From an uncultured Paracoccaceae bacterium (GTDB lineage: Bacteria; Pseudomonadota; Alphaproteobacteria; Rhodobacterales; Rhodobacteraceae), in contig CANMQJ010000009.1 of the NCBI GenBank assembly GCA_947500005.1, positions 141,329-205,328 of the forward strand: a DNA stretch of 64,000 bases, in the 5' to 3' direction. Shown piece by piece: positions 52,737-62,555 of this stretch (position 1 is the first letter of the stretch; each line of letters begins with the position of its first letter). Below the pieces are notes generated by a model. That model was not told where the DNA came from. It searched no databases and saw nothing but the letters and a program-made list of their open reading frames with translations. Position numbers and translations under genes: made by a program.

Positions 52737-53561
52737 TCATATCAACCGCTTGAGCAGGAGACGGCCAAGCTGCCGGATGATCACCACCGAAAGCAGCGTG
52801 CCCACCAGCAGCAGAAGACCCAGCGCCGAGGCGAAACCCCAGTTCAGCCGCTCGACCTGGAACTCGATCAGGTTGCCCAGAAGCCGGTCGCGCGGTCCGC
52901 CCAGCAGCGCCGGCGTGATGAAAAAGCCCATGGACAGCATGAAGACGATGATCGCCCCGGTCAGCGTGCCGTCGAGACTGAGGGGCAGGAAAACGCGGCG
53001 CATCGCCTGCGCGGGGCTGGCGCCCAGGATGCGCGCGGCGCGCACCACGGTCATGTCGATCTCGGTCATCGCGCTGTAGCAGGTGACGATCTGGATCGGC
53101 AGCAGGATCTGCAACATCGCGACCCAGACCGCGCCCGAGGTATAGAGGAGCCGTGCCGGCGTCTCGACCAGTCCGAGGCCCATCAGTGCGGTGTTCACCA
53201 CCCCGTCGCGACCCAGCATCACCATCCAGGCATAGGAGCGGATGAGGATGCTCATCCACATCGGGATGAAGATCAGGAAGATCAGCAGGAACTGCGTCTT
53301 GCGGGGTTGCTGGCTGATGAAATAGGCCGCCGGAAACCCGATGAAGGCGGCCAGCACCGCGATCATAGCCGACAGTTGCAGCGTCTTCCAGAACACCGCC
53401 ATGTAGACCGGGCGATCCAGCATCCGGTCGAAATGTTCGGTCGTGAAATCGGGGTCCATCACGCTGGACCGGACGATGTCGAAGGACGGGACCAGGAAGA
53501 AGGCCAGCAGCAGGAAAAGCGCGGGCCAGAGCAGCCATGTGCGTCGAACCATCTCTTTCAT
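52737..53561 (-). CDS. ABC transporter permease (PotB-like)
   Basis: The 274-residue permease has six helices beginning WLLWPALFLLLAFFLVPSF. The EAA loop is VRAARILGASPAQAMRRVFL. It is of the PotB/spermidine-type group. ATG at 53561 (MKEMVRRTW) was chosen over an in-frame ATG at 53651 whose extra residues are Pro/Arg-rich and overlap the binding-protein end. It is 8 bases upstream of the PotC-like gene. Confidence 0.9.
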   Translation of the reverse strand: MKEMVRRTWLLWPALFLLLAFFLVPSFDIVRSSVMDPDFTTEHFDRMLDRPVYMAVFWKTLQLSAMIAVLAAFIGFPAAYFISQQPRKTQFLLIFLIFIPMWMSILIRSYAWMVMLGRDGVVNTALMGLGLVETPARLLYTSGAVWVAMLQILLPIQIVTCYSAMTEIDMTVVRAARILGASPAQAMRRVFLPLSLDGTLTGAIIVFMLSMGFFITPALLGGPRDRLLGNLIEFQVERLNWGFASALGLLLLVGTLLSVVIIRQLGRLLLKRLI

Positions 53562-53635
53562 GTCATGCGGCCTTTCCCGGTCGAACCGTCCGAAACTGCG
53601 CGCCGGGGGAGCAGGCCCGCCCGGCGCGCGACGTG

Positions 53636-54697
53636 TCAGTAGAGCATCCACTCGTCCCAGCGCTCGCGGATCTCGTCCACGTTGTCCTTCCAGAACTCTT
53701 CGTTGGCGAGGAACTGCATCTCGGCGTTCGCCTCGTAGGTCGGCATGGTCTTGGCGACCTCGGGATCGAGCTTGTCGAACAGGCCCGGTGCGAAGTTGGG
53801 ATAGGGCAGCACGTTGACATATTCGAACTCGAGGTCGGGCCGCATGGTGCGGATGCGCACGTAATCATGCGCCGCCTCGAGATTCTTGGTGCCCTTCACG
53901 ATCCCCACATGAGAGGTATGCAGCGCGCCGCCGTTCCAGACGATCTCGACCGGCAGGCCCTGATCCTGAAGCGCGTTCACCCGTCCGTTATAGGTCGTGG
54001 TGAAGAACACCTCGTTATCGGCCAGCAGTTGAACCGACTGCGCGCCGGAATTCCACCAGACCGGGATGTGCGGCTTGATCTCGTCGAGCTTGGCAAAGGC
54101 GCGGTCGACACCCTCTTCGGTAGCGAGCACGTCGTAGATCTCGTCCTTGGGCACGCCATCGGCCAGCAGGGCGAATTCAAGGTTGTATTCCGGCCGCGCC
54201 CGCAGCGAGCGAGGCCCCGGGAAGGTTTCGACATCCCAGAAATCCGCCCAGCTTTCCATCTTGCGCCCCTCGGGGGTCTGATCGAGTCGCTGAACCAGAA
54301 CGGTCGAGTAGCTGGCCGCCACGACGCCGAATTCCTTGCGCGCGATCTCGGGCAGGGTGCCCTCGGGGTCGAGCATCTCGTAATCGATCGGCTCAAGAAG
54401 GCCCTTGGAAACTGCGATCGGGTAGTCCGAGGCGGAAATCTCGGACACGTCCCAGATCGGCTCGCCGGCCTTCACCATCGCCTCCAGTTCCGCCATGCGG
54501 CTCGCCTCGGCCGAGACGTTGCGCATGGTCATGCCGGTCTCTTCCTCGAAGGCGGGCTTGAAGATCTTCTCGTTGGTCTCGCCGACCACCCCGCCCGAGC
54601 CGCTCACGACAAGCTCCTGCGCGGTCACGCCCGCCGCCGTGGTCAGCAGCGCAAGCGCCGCCGCGGGTAGCAGTCCGGTTCTCATCTTCAATATCAT
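53636..54697 (-). CDS. ABC transporter substrate-binding protein (PotD/FbpA-like)
   Basis: The 353-residue periplasmic binding protein has a signal peptide (LLPAAALALLTTAAGVTAQ). The mature start ELVVSGSGGVVGETNEKIFKP and the conserved KAGEPIWDVSEIS, WADFWDVETFPGPRSLRA and VEIVWNGG segments are of the polyamine/iron-type family. GGAGG is about 8 bases before the ATG at 54697. The ligand is unknown; the co-encoded CoA ligase and crotonase suggest a carboxylic or betaine-like compound over a polyamine. Confidence 0.88.
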   Translation of the reverse strand: MILKMRTGLLPAAALALLTTAAGVTAQELVVSGSGGVVGETNEKIFKPAFEEETGMTMRNVSAEASRMAELEAMVKAGEPIWDVSEISASDYPIAVSKGLLEPIDYEMLDPEGTLPEIARKEFGVVAASYSTVLVQRLDQTPEGRKMESWADFWDVETFPGPRSLRARPEYNLEFALLADGVPKDEIYDVLATEEGVDRAFAKLDEIKPHIPVWWNSGAQSVQLLADNEVFFTTTYNGRVNALQDQGLPVEIVWNGGALHTSHVGIVKGTKNLEAAHDYVRIRTMRPDLEFEYVNVLPYPNFAPGLFDKLDPEVAKTMPTYEANAEMQFLANEEFWKDNVDEIRERWDEWMLY

Positions 54698-54745
54698 CTT
54701 GTCATTCCTCCTTGTTGATCGCCACTTGGTCTTTGTTCTGCACGA

Positions 54746-55795
54746 TCAGGCATCGCTGATCGGAAGCGCGTCCTCGGCCAGAAAGCCGAGTTGCACGGTT
54801 TGGGCCGGGCGCAGAACGTCGGCGCCCGGACCCCGGTGCTCCTGGAACTTGACGGTGACCCCGCCGGACAACGTGGCGGTGTAGTGCACGAGGTCCCCGA
54901 GGAAGAGCACGTCGTCCACTGTCGCGGTGGACGAGATCATGTCGGCCCGGTCACATTCGAGCCGGACCAGCTTTTCCGGTCGCAGGCTGACGATGCCCGT
55001 ATCGGCCCCCTGCCCCGCCGCGCCGGGCGCGGTGATGCGCACCTTTCCGTCCGCATCGCGCAGAAGGGTCAGGATATTGGTTCGGCCGATGAACTCGGCG
55101 ACGTAGCGGGTGCGCGGGAAATCATAGATGCGGCTGGCCGTGTCCACCTGCGCGATGCGCCCGTCGCTCAGCACCGCGATCCTGTCCGACAGCGCCAGCG
55201 CCTCGCCCTGGTCATGGGTCACGAAGACGATCGTGCAGCCCAGCTGCGCATGGTATTTCTTGATCTCCACCTGCATCGACTGGCGCAGCTTGAGGTCCAG
55301 CGCGCCCAGCGGTTCGTCCATCAGCAGGACTGGCGGTTCAAACACCACCGCGCGCGCGAAGGCCACACGCTGACGCTGACCACCGGACAGCTCGTTGGGC
55401 ATCCGGCCCGCCAGATCCCCCAGTTGGACCATGTCGAGCGCTTCCTCGACCTTGCGCGCGATCTCGGCCCGGCCGAAACGGCGCAGCTTGAGCGGAAAGG
55501 CCACGTTCTCGGCCACCGTCATGTGCGGAAACAGCGAATAACCCTGGAAGACCATGCCGACATTGCGCTTTTCCGGCGGCAGATCCAGCACCGACTTGCC
55601 GTCGATCAGGATGTCGCCCTCGGTCACGTCCGAAAACCCGGCCAGCGCGTTGAGGGCCGTCGACTTGCCCGACCCGCTGGGGCCGAGAAAGGTCATGAAC
55701 TCGCCCGCGCCGATCTCCAGCGAGAAATCCGCCAGCGCCTCCACCGCGCCATAGCGCTTGCAGACCTTTCGAAAACTGATTTCGCCGCCGGCCAT
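54746..55795 (-). CDS. ABC transporter ATP-binding protein (PotA-like)
   Basis: The 349-residue ATPase has Walker A LGPSGSGKST, signature ELSGGQRQRVAFARA, Walker B PVLLMDEPLGALD and the switch His in FVTHDQGEAL. A C-terminal TOBE-type domain (about residues 240-340) is characteristic of the PotA/FbpC group. It is the first gene of the minus-strand unit; a promoter with a palindrome lies just upstream. Confidence 0.92.
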   Translation of the reverse strand: MAGGEISFRKVCKRYGAVEALADFSLEIGAGEFMTFLGPSGSGKSTALNALAGFSDVTEGDILIDGKSVLDLPPEKRNVGMVFQGYSLFPHMTVAENVAFPLKLRRFGRAEIARKVEEALDMVQLGDLAGRMPNELSGGQRQRVAFARAVVFEPPVLLMDEPLGALDLKLRQSMQVEIKKYHAQLGCTIVFVTHDQGEALALSDRIAVLSDGRIAQVDTASRIYDFPRTRYVAEFIGRTNILTLLRDADGKVRITAPGAAGQGADTGIVSLRPEKLVRLECDRADMISSTATVDDVLFLGDLVHYTATLSGGVTVKFQEHRGPGADVLRPAQTVQLGFLAEDALPISDA

Positions 55796-55826
55796 CCAGT
55801 AAATCCCTCGCCTCTTCGATGCTCAA

Positions 55827-55859
55827 AACATACACATGTCGTCATTTATGACAATATGT
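55827..55859 (-). promoter_or_regulatory. Promoter of the Pot-like operon with overlapping palindrome
   Basis: On the minus strand a -35-like TTGTCA (55854-55849), a 16-base spacer and a -10-like TATGTT (55832-55827) precede the potA-like ATG at 55795. Across the -35 lies a 26-base imperfect palindrome: ACATGTCGTCAT (55834-55845), TT, ATGACAATATGT (55848-55859). Its halves match at 10 of 12 positions. This is the expected operator geometry for a TetR repressor; that the TetR encoded at 48591-49346 binds here is inference. Confidence 0.55.
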
Positions 55860-56207
55860 TTATTTTTATGATCGCCCGTCTTCGAACATCCGGAGGCGGG
55901 TCTTGGCAAAATGACGTTTCAGGCCGCGCCAATGACACGCGGAGAGCGCCCACGTCACCTGCCGCAGACCACGCTGGACAAGGCCTGGCTGATACCGAAA
56001 TTCTGTTGCGGCGTTGCGCCGGTGCTCCTAATGTCACAGGCGACCCAGCAGAAAACGTTGCCGGCTCGCGCTCAGGGCTTCCTTGGGAAATTTCCTCCGA
56101 CCGGGCGCCATGGCGCGTAGTTCCCGATCCGTTTCGACCCAATTCCGCCCCCGATCATTCTGCTTTCGACAAGTGCAAACCGCCTGATGCGGAAAGGAAA
56201 TGAAGAG

Positions 56208-59200
56208 ATGACCACGCTATCAGTCGGCGACATCGCGATTATCGGAGTTCACGCGGAAGGGACGGATGCCGGAGGCTCCAACGCCTCGATCGACGGCGTG
56301 TCCTTCGTGCTGCTGCGGGATATCGACAGCGCGACAGTGATCAAGTTCACGGATGCCGAATGGACCGGAACGGATTTCGAGCCGACCGAGGGCGCGGTGC
56401 AATGGAGCGCGACCAGCAACATGACCGCCGGCACTGTAGTCCGGATCGAGTTCAACACGATACTCAACACGCAAACGGCCACGCTCGGGACAATCACCCA
56501 ATTCGCGGATGCGGGACATTTTACCGGACAGATGGCCATCAGCACCGCGGGCGACCAGGTCTTTGCCTACCAGGGGACCGCCGGTTCGGGCCCCACGCCC
56601 ATCACCGCCTTCACAAACCGCCCGGACGGCTTCGTTGCCGTCACATCCGGCAGCGACAGCCAGCTTCCGGCCACGTTGACCGAAGGTGTCAACGCGACCT
56701 CCTTCCAGGATGTCAGCGGCGCGGCACCCGACGAGTACGACAACAGCTATTACGACGGGCCGACCTCGGGCACCCTGTCCTTCCTGCAATCGGCTATCCA
56801 CAACCCCGCCAACTGGCGCGGGTCGAACGACCCGATCGCCTTCGACTCCTCACCCGGCAGCTTCACCGTCGGCGGCGCTGCAACGCCTGCTGAAATCCTG
56901 ATCAACAACGGGTCCGGCGAGATCGTCGACGGCGACACCACGCCAACACCCGTCGACGGTACGGCCTTTGGCGCGACCGAGGTTGCGGGTGGAACAATCA
57001 CCCAGACATTCACGGTCAACAATACCGGTGGCACCACGCTGAACCTGTCGAGCCTCTCGATCAGCGGCCCCAATTCTGGGGATTTCAGCTTCGGAACCGT
57101 CCCTACGGGTTCGATTGCCCCATCTTCCTCGTCCACTTTCGATGTTGTCTTCAACCCTTCGGCCGGCGGTCGCCGCACCGCAACGGTCACCGTCGTCAGC
57201 GACGATGCAGACGAGTCGGGCTACGACTTCGCAATCTCAGGGTCCGGCTCGCTCGCGACCGGCGGCACGACCTTGGCTGCGGGTGACGTCGCCTTTGTCG
57301 GGTACAACGCCGACAACAACGAGTTCGGCTTTGCCCTGCTCAAGGACATCGTCGCGGGCACCGTGATCAAGTTCACCGACGCGGGCTGGACCGGCACCCA
57401 GTTCCGCAATGTCAGCGAGGGCGCGATCCAGTGGACCGCCCCCACCGACATGACGGCGGGCACGGTCGTCATCCACGATGAAAGCACCGAATCGTGGGGC
57501 CTCGACTTCCAGGCCACGACCGATGGCGGCTTCTTCTCCAACACCTTCGATCCCGGCACGGCCGGCGACACGATCATCGCCTACCAGGGTACGGCTTCAT
57601 CCTCGACCAGCACCTACACGAACCTCGCCGCGATCCATTACGACGGCCCGGTGTTCGACCCGGGCGCGACCTCGACCTCCGAAAGCGCGGTTCCGGCCGG
57701 GCTGACCGACGGGGTGAACGCAATTTCCTTCGGCAAGACCCCCGATGGCGATTTCAACTCGGGCGTCTGGACCGCGAGCATCCAGCCGACCATCGACGCC
57801 CTGCGCGCCGCGATCAACAACGACAGCAACTGGGTCGGCTCCGACGATGCCGGCGGACAGGTCATCCCGACCGGCCCGTTCGTGCTGGGCGTGGTGGAGC
57901 CCGAGATTTCCGTGGATGGGAACAACCTGCTGATCGCGGACGGCGATACCGACAGCACGAGCCTCGACGGCACGGCATTCGGCCCGCTGGATCTGGCCAC
58001 CGGCTCCACCACGAACACCTTCGTCATCCGAAACACCGGCAGTGCCGATCTGACGCTGGGCACCCTGACGGCCAGCGGCGACGGCGGGTTCTCGATCACC
58101 CAGCCCGCCGCCACGGTGCTGGGCGCCGGGACATCGACCACGTTCCAGGTGACGTTCGATCCCGCCTCGGCGGGCTTGCTGACAGCCACGATCAGCATCC
58201 CGAATGACGATGCGGACGAAGCGCCCTATGATTTCACCGTCACCGGCAGCGGCCACGCCCCCGGCGGCGGAACCACCTTGTCGGCCGGCGACATCGCTTT
58301 TACCGGGTTCAACGCGACTGACACGGACGCCTTCACCTTCGTGCTGCTCACCGATATCGCGGCGGGCACCTCGATCAAGTTCACCGATGGTGGATGGACG
58401 GGCACGACGTTCCGGCAGAGCGAGGGGATGCTGGAATGGATCGCGCCTGCCGCCATGTCGGCGGGCGAAGTCGTCAAGATCGACTTTACCAACCTCGCGG
58501 ACGACCCCAGCACCACGGCGCAGACCGACGGCTATTTCAGTTCGAACTTCTCGATGTCAGTGGCCGGGGATCAGATCATCGCCTACCAGGGAACGGCCAA
58601 CGCGTCGGGATCGGCCTCCACGAACATCGCGGCGATTCACTATGACAACAACGTTTTCGACTCGACCTTTGCCGATCTGTCGGGGTCTTCGCTGGTTCCT
58701 GCCGGCCTGACCGACGGGGTGAACGCGATCTCGCTTGGCCGCGGCACGGGCGATCCGCTGGGCGCGGAAACCGAAAGTGCGATCTATACCGGCACCACAA
58801 GCGGCACTCCGGAAAGCGTGCGCGCCGCGGTGTTCGACGAGGTGAACTGGACGCTGTCCCAGTTCGAACAGGTGCTCTCCACGACCCCGTTCGTACTGAA
58901 CACGGCTCCCACGGCTGGCGGGATACCAACCGACATCACGGTCCTCGAGGACACGTCGAGCAATATCGACCTCTCGGCCGTCAGTTTCGCGGATATCGAC
59001 GGGGACGACCTGACCGTCACGCTGAGCGTGGATGCCGGAACCTTCGCGACCCCGGCAGATGGCGCGGGTGTCGGCACCGGGGTAGAGGAAACGCTTGTCA
59101 ATGCGACGACAATCACCCTTGCCGGCGCGGCCGCCGACATCAACACCTATCTCGATACGGCCGCCAACATCCGTTACACCGGCCCGACGGACGCGAATGG

Positions 59201-61949
59201 GCAGGACCAGGCCGTGCTGTCCGTCAGCGCCGATGACGGCACCGTTAATCCGCTGCTCGGGACGGTCAATATCGACATCACTGCCGTGAACGATGCCCCG
59301 ACGGCCACCGGCATTCCCAGCGACGTCACGGTCACCGAAGATACGACGACTAACCTGGACCTGTCCGCAACAAGCTTCGCCGATGTCGAAGGCGACACGC
59401 TGACCGTCACGCTCAGCGTCGATGCCGGGATCTTCTCCATCCCCGTCGACGGGTCGGGCATCGGCGGGGGCGTCACGGAAACGCTTGTCAACGCGACGAC
59501 GATCACACTTGCCGGCGCGGCTGCCGACATCAACACCTATCTCGATACGGCGTCGAATCTGAAATATACTGGCCCCGCAAATGCCAGCGGGCAGGACCAG
59601 GCCGTGCTGACCATCAGCGCCGATGACGGCACCGTTAATCCGGTGCTCGGCACGGTCAATATCGACATCACTGCAGTGAATGATGCTCCGACCGCCAGCG
59701 GCATCCCGACGGATCTTCCGGCGCTCGAGGACACGGCCAGCGATCTAGACCTCTCCGGGGTGACATTGGCGGATGTGGATGGCGATGCGCTGACGGTGAC
59801 GCTTCTGGCGTCGGCCGGGACGTTCAACGCGACGAATGCCGGCGGGGTGAGCGTTGGGGGCAGCGGGACCGGATCGCTCACGCTGGACGGGACCGCTGCG
59901 GCGATCAACACCTTTCTCGATGCGCCCGGCGCGGTCACCTACACGGGCGCGAACAACGTGTTCGGCGAGAATGCGGCAACCGTGTCGATCAACGTGGATG
60001 ACGGCACGGTCAACCCGCAACTGGGCACGGTGAATATCGATATCGCCGATCAGCTCGACACGCAGACCGGCGATAGCGGCGACAATACCCTTTTCGGAGA
60101 CGAGGGGCAGGACAATCTGATCGGCCTGCTCGGCAATGACGGCCTGTTCGGCTTGGGCGGCGCGGATTCGCTGACGGGCGGCGGGGATAATGACACCCTG
60201 AACGGCGGCGCGGGCGTGGACACCCTCGAGGGCGGCGACGGAAGCGACGTGCTGAGCTATATCGGGTCCTCGGCCGGGGTGCTAGTGGACCTGAACGCCG
60301 ACGGGCTCGGCTTCCAGTCCGCCACCGGAGGTGACGCCACCGGCGACATCGTCTCCGGTTTCGAGCGGATCTTCGGCTCCGATTTCGGCGACGATCTCAC
60401 CGGTGACGGCCGCAACAACCTGATCTATGGCCGAGACGGGGCCGACACGATCGTCGGTGGCGACGGCAACGACACGATCGGCGGTGGCGGCGGAGGCGAT
60501 GCCGACGGCCTTTCAGGCGGCAACGGCGTGGACGTACTCAGCTACACGGCCTCCTTCGCGGCAATCACCATCGACCTCAATGCCGACGGGCTGGGTTTCC
60601 AGTCGGCCACCGGCGGCGACGCGACAGGCGACATCATTTCGGGCTTCGAACAGGTATGGGGCTCTGATTTCGGCGACGACCTGACGGGCGACGGCACCAA
60701 CAACCTGCTATACGGGCGCGGGGGCGCGGACACCATCGCGGGCGGTGATGGCGACGATACCATCGGCGGCGGCGGTGGCGGCGATGCCGACGAGCTGGCG
60801 GGCGGTGACGGGACCGACCTGTTGACCTACACCGCATCCTTCGCGGGCATTACCATCGACCTCACCGCCGATGGGCTGGGTTTCCAGGCGGCCACCGGCG
60901 GCGACGCGACGGGAGACGTTATCTCGGGGTTCGAACGCGTCCATGGTTCGAATTTCGGTGACGACCTCACGGGCGACGGCAGCAACAACCTGCTCTACGG
61001 ACGCGGGGGTGCAGACACGATCGATGGCGGTGACGGCAACGATACCATCGGTGGCGGTGGAGGCGGCGATGCCGACGAGCTGGCGGGCGGCGACGGGATC
61101 GATCTGTTGAGCTATACCGCGTCGTCTGCGGGCATCACCATCGACCTGAACGCGGATGGTCTGGGTTTCCAGTCAGCCACGGGCGGCGATGCGACGGGCG
61201 ACACAATTTCCGGCTTCGAGAGGATATGGGGTTCGGATTTCGGCGACGACCTGACGGGGGACGCCGGCAACAACCTGATTTACGGACGCGGCGGTGCGGA
61301 CACGATCGACGGCGGTGACGGCAACGATACCATCGGCGGCGGGGGTGGTGGCGATGCCGACGAGTTGGCGGGCGGCGACGGAATCGACGTGCTGAGCTAT
61401 ACCGCTTCCTTCGCGGGCATCACGATCGACCTGAATGCCGACGGCCTGGGCTTTCAATCGGCCACGGGCGGGGATGCGACGGGCGACACCATTTCCGGCT
61501 TCGAGCGGGTCTGGGGCTCCGATTTCGGCGACGCTCTGACGGGCGACGCCAACAACAACCTGCTGTCCGGCCGCGCGGGGGACGACACCCTGAACGGTGG
61601 CATCGGCAATGACACCCTGACCGGGGGCGATGACGCGGATACGTTCCTGTTCGACCAGTTGGGATTGGCCAATGCCGACCAGATCCACGATTTCGACTCT
61701 TCCGAGGGCGACACGATCGGCCTTGACGCCGCCGTGTTCACGGCCTTGGCAGGCGGGGCCCTTCTCGCAGCGGAATTCAGGACCAACACGACCGGCCTTT
61801 CCGGGGCGAGCGAGGACCGGATCGTCTACAACAGCGACACTGGTCAGCTCTTCTACGATGCGGACGGAACCGGCGCCGCCGCCGGGGTGGAATTCGCGCG
61901 GCTGACAGGCAATCCGGTCCTAGATGCGCTCGACTTCTTCTCGTACTGA
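56208..61949 (+). CDS. Giant modular RTX secreted protein (adhesin-like)
   Basis: The 1913-residue protein lacks a Sec signal. Its order is as follows. Three copies of a beta-rich domain start near residues 4, 351 and 687 (VGDIAIIGV / AGDVAFVGY / AGDIAFTGF), each with an IKFTDxxWTGT motif. Choice-of-anchor-D/HYDIN-like domains separate them. Three cadherin-like repeats start near residues 897, 1027 and 1158 (NDAPTATGIPSDVTVTED). A calcium-binding RTX region from about 1283 contains five 95-residue tandem units. A type I secretion end closes the protein (TFLFDQLGLANADQI). ATG at 56208 follows AAAGGAAATGAAGAG; an ATG at 56187 has no ribosome site. The 412-base upstream gap also holds the Pot-operon promoter; nothing else was seen. 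Confidence 0.88.
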   Translation: MTTLSVGDIAIIGVHAEGTDAGGSNASIDGVSFVLLRDIDSATVIKFTDAEWTGTDFEPTEGAVQWSATSNMTAGTVVRIEFNTILNTQTATLGTITQFADAGHFTGQMAISTAGDQVFAYQGTAGSGPTPITAFTNRPDGFVAVTSGSDSQLPATLTEGVNATSFQDVSGAAPDEYDNSYYDGPTSGTLSFLQSAIHNPANWRGSNDPIAFDSSPGSFTVGGAATPAEILINNGSGEIVDGDTTPTPVDGTAFGATEVAGGTITQTFTVNNTGGTTLNLSSLSISGPNSGDFSFGTVPTGSIAPSSSSTFDVVFNPSAGGRRTATVTVVSDDADESGYDFAISGSGSLATGGTTLAAGDVAFVGYNADNNEFGFALLKDIVAGTVIKFTDAGWTGTQFRNVSEGAIQWTAPTDMTAGTVVIHDESTESWGLDFQATTDGGFFSNTFDPGTAGDTIIAYQGTASSSTSTYTNLAAIHYDGPVFDPGATSTSESAVPAGLTDGVNAISFGKTPDGDFNSGVWTASIQPTIDALRAAINNDSNWVGSDDAGGQVIPTGPFVLGVVEPEISVDGNNLLIADGDTDSTSLDGTAFGPLDLATGSTTNTFVIRNTGSADLTLGTLTASGDGGFSITQPAATVLGAGTSTTFQVTFDPASAGLLTATISIPNDDADEAPYDFTVTGSGHAPGGGTTLSAGDIAFTGFNATDTDAFTFVLLTDIAAGTSIKFTDGGWTGTTFRQSEGMLEWIAPAAMSAGEVVKIDFTNLADDPSTTAQTDGYFSSNFSMSVAGDQIIAYQGTANASGSASTNIAAIHYDNNVFDSTFADLSGSSLVPAGLTDGVNAISLGRGTGDPLGAETESAIYTGTTSGTPESVRAAVFDEVNWTLSQFEQVLSTTPFVLNTAPTAGGIPTDITVLEDTSSNIDLSAVSFADIDGDDLTVTLSVDAGTFATPADGAGVGTGVEETLVNATTITLAGAAADINTYLDTAANIRYTGPTDANGQDQAVLSVSADDGTVNPLLGTVNIDITAVNDAPTATGIPSDVTVTEDTTTNLDLSATSFADVEGDTLTVTLSVDAGIFSIPVDGSGIGGGVTETLVNATTITLAGAAADINTYLDTASNLKYTGPANASGQDQAVLTISADDGTVNPVLGTVNIDITAVNDAPTASGIPTDLPALEDTASDLDLSGVTLADVDGDALTVTLLASAGTFNATNAGGVSVGGSGTGSLTLDGTAAAINTFLDAPGAVTYTGANNVFGENAATVSINVDDGTVNPQLGTVNIDIADQLDTQTGDSGDNTLFGDEGQDNLIGLLGNDGLFGLGGADSLTGGGDNDTLNGGAGVDTLEGGDGSDVLSYIGSSAGVLVDLNADGLGFQSATGGDATGDIVSGFERIFGSDFGDDLTGDGRNNLIYGRDGADTIVGGDGNDTIGGGGGGDADGLSGGNGVDVLSYTASFAAITIDLNADGLGFQSATGGDATGDIISGFEQVWGSDFGDDLTGDGTNNLLYGRGGADTIAGGDGDDTIGGGGGGDADELAGGDGTDLLTYTASFAGITIDLTADGLGFQAATGGDATGDVISGFERVHGSNFGDDLTGDGSNNLLYGRGGADTIDGGDGNDTIGGGGGGDADELAGGDGIDLLSYTASSAGITIDLNADGLGFQSATGGDATGDTISGFERIWGSDFGDDLTGDAGNNLIYGRGGADTIDGGDGNDTIGGGGGGDADELAGGDGIDVLSYTASFAGITIDLNADGLGFQSATGGDATGDTISGFERVWGSDFGDALTGDANNNLLSGRAGDDTLNGGIGNDTLTGGDDADTFLFDQLGLANADQIHDFDSSEGDTIGLDAAVFTALAGGALLAAEFRTNTTGLSGASEDRIVYNSDTGQLFYDADGTGAAAGVEFARLTGNPVLDALDFFSY
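58900..60057 (+). repeat. Three cadherin-like repeats of about 390 bases
   Basis: Units beginning near 58900, 59290 and 59683 each encode a segment with APTAxGIPxDxxxxED, LSVDAG-type and TITLAGAAADINTYLDTA motifs. The first two are nearly identical at DNA level over long stretches, for example around 59090-59160 and 59480-59550. This points to recent duplication. They form the stalk before the RTX region. Confidence 0.75.
60300..61560 (+). repeat. Tandem 285-base repeats encoding RTX units
   Basis: The codon for Asp in the DGLGF motif recurs at 60300, 60585, 60870, 61155 and 61440, exactly 285 bases apart. Each unit encodes 95 residues: DGLGFQSATGGDATGD, SGFE-x-x-x-GSDFGDDLTGD, NNL-x-YGR, GGDGNDTIGGGGGGDAD and a hydrophobic SYTASFAGITIDL turn. 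The strict period without any indel shows amplification by recombination and likely length variation between strains. Confidence 0.9.
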
Positions 61950-61967
61950 CGGGGACGGAGGCGTCCC

Positions 61968-62555
61968 CTAGCCCAGCACGACGGCAAGGATCACCACGGC
62001 CATCATCGAGGCCGCCATGGCGATATTGATCACCCTGCGCGCCCGTTCCGGCAGGTCGAGGCGGCGCAGGGTGACCCCCGCCCAGAGCCATCCGAAATGG
62101 ATCGGAATCCAGATGATGTTCATGATGACAAATTTCAGCGTCACCTCGGCGGCATAACTGTCTGGAAGAAAGGGAAAGCCGGTGAAGAGCGCCGTGCTGA
62201 CCGCATAGGCCTTGGGATTGACTACTTGAAGGGCGATGCCGCCCCAGACCCCCGGCGGGCGCGCCGTTTCGATGAAGGCCAGCCGCGCTCCGGCAAGGGC
62301 GATGCGCAGGGCGAGATAACCCAGATATCCGAAGGAGAGCACGAACAGGACCGTCCGGATGCGCGGATCCGCAAGAAGCAAGGCGCCAAGGCCGCTCACG
62401 ACGACAAGCGCCACGAGATTCGTTCCGAGAAAGAGCCCGGCAAGGAAGCGACTGCCCGGGCGAAAGCCGAACCCGGCCCCGACCCCGGCGGTCGAGAGGA
62501 CGCCGGGGCCCGGAGTCACGATCAGAAAGAACACGGCCGCGGCGAAACCCAGCAT
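61968..62555 (-). CDS. LysE/RhtB-family exporter
   Basis: The 195-residue membrane protein has five or six helices and the LysE-family N-terminal motif FFLIVTPGPGVLSTAGVGAGFG. The mid-protein LQVVNPKAYAVSTALFTGF is the conserved N-P-K segment. The family exports amino acids or their derivatives. It converges with the giant RTX gene, 18 bases from its stop, and is divergent from the PAS-domain remnant. The substrate is not predictable. Confidence 0.87.
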   Translation of the reverse strand: MLGFAAAVFFLIVTPGPGVLSTAGVGAGFGFRPGSRFLAGLFLGTNLVALVVVSGLGALLLADPRIRTVLFVLSFGYLGYLALRIALAGARLAFIETARPPGVWGGIALQVVNPKAYAVSTALFTGFPFLPDSYAAEVTLKFVIMNIIWIPIHFGWLWAGVTLRRLDLPERARRVINIAMAASMMAVVILAVVLG

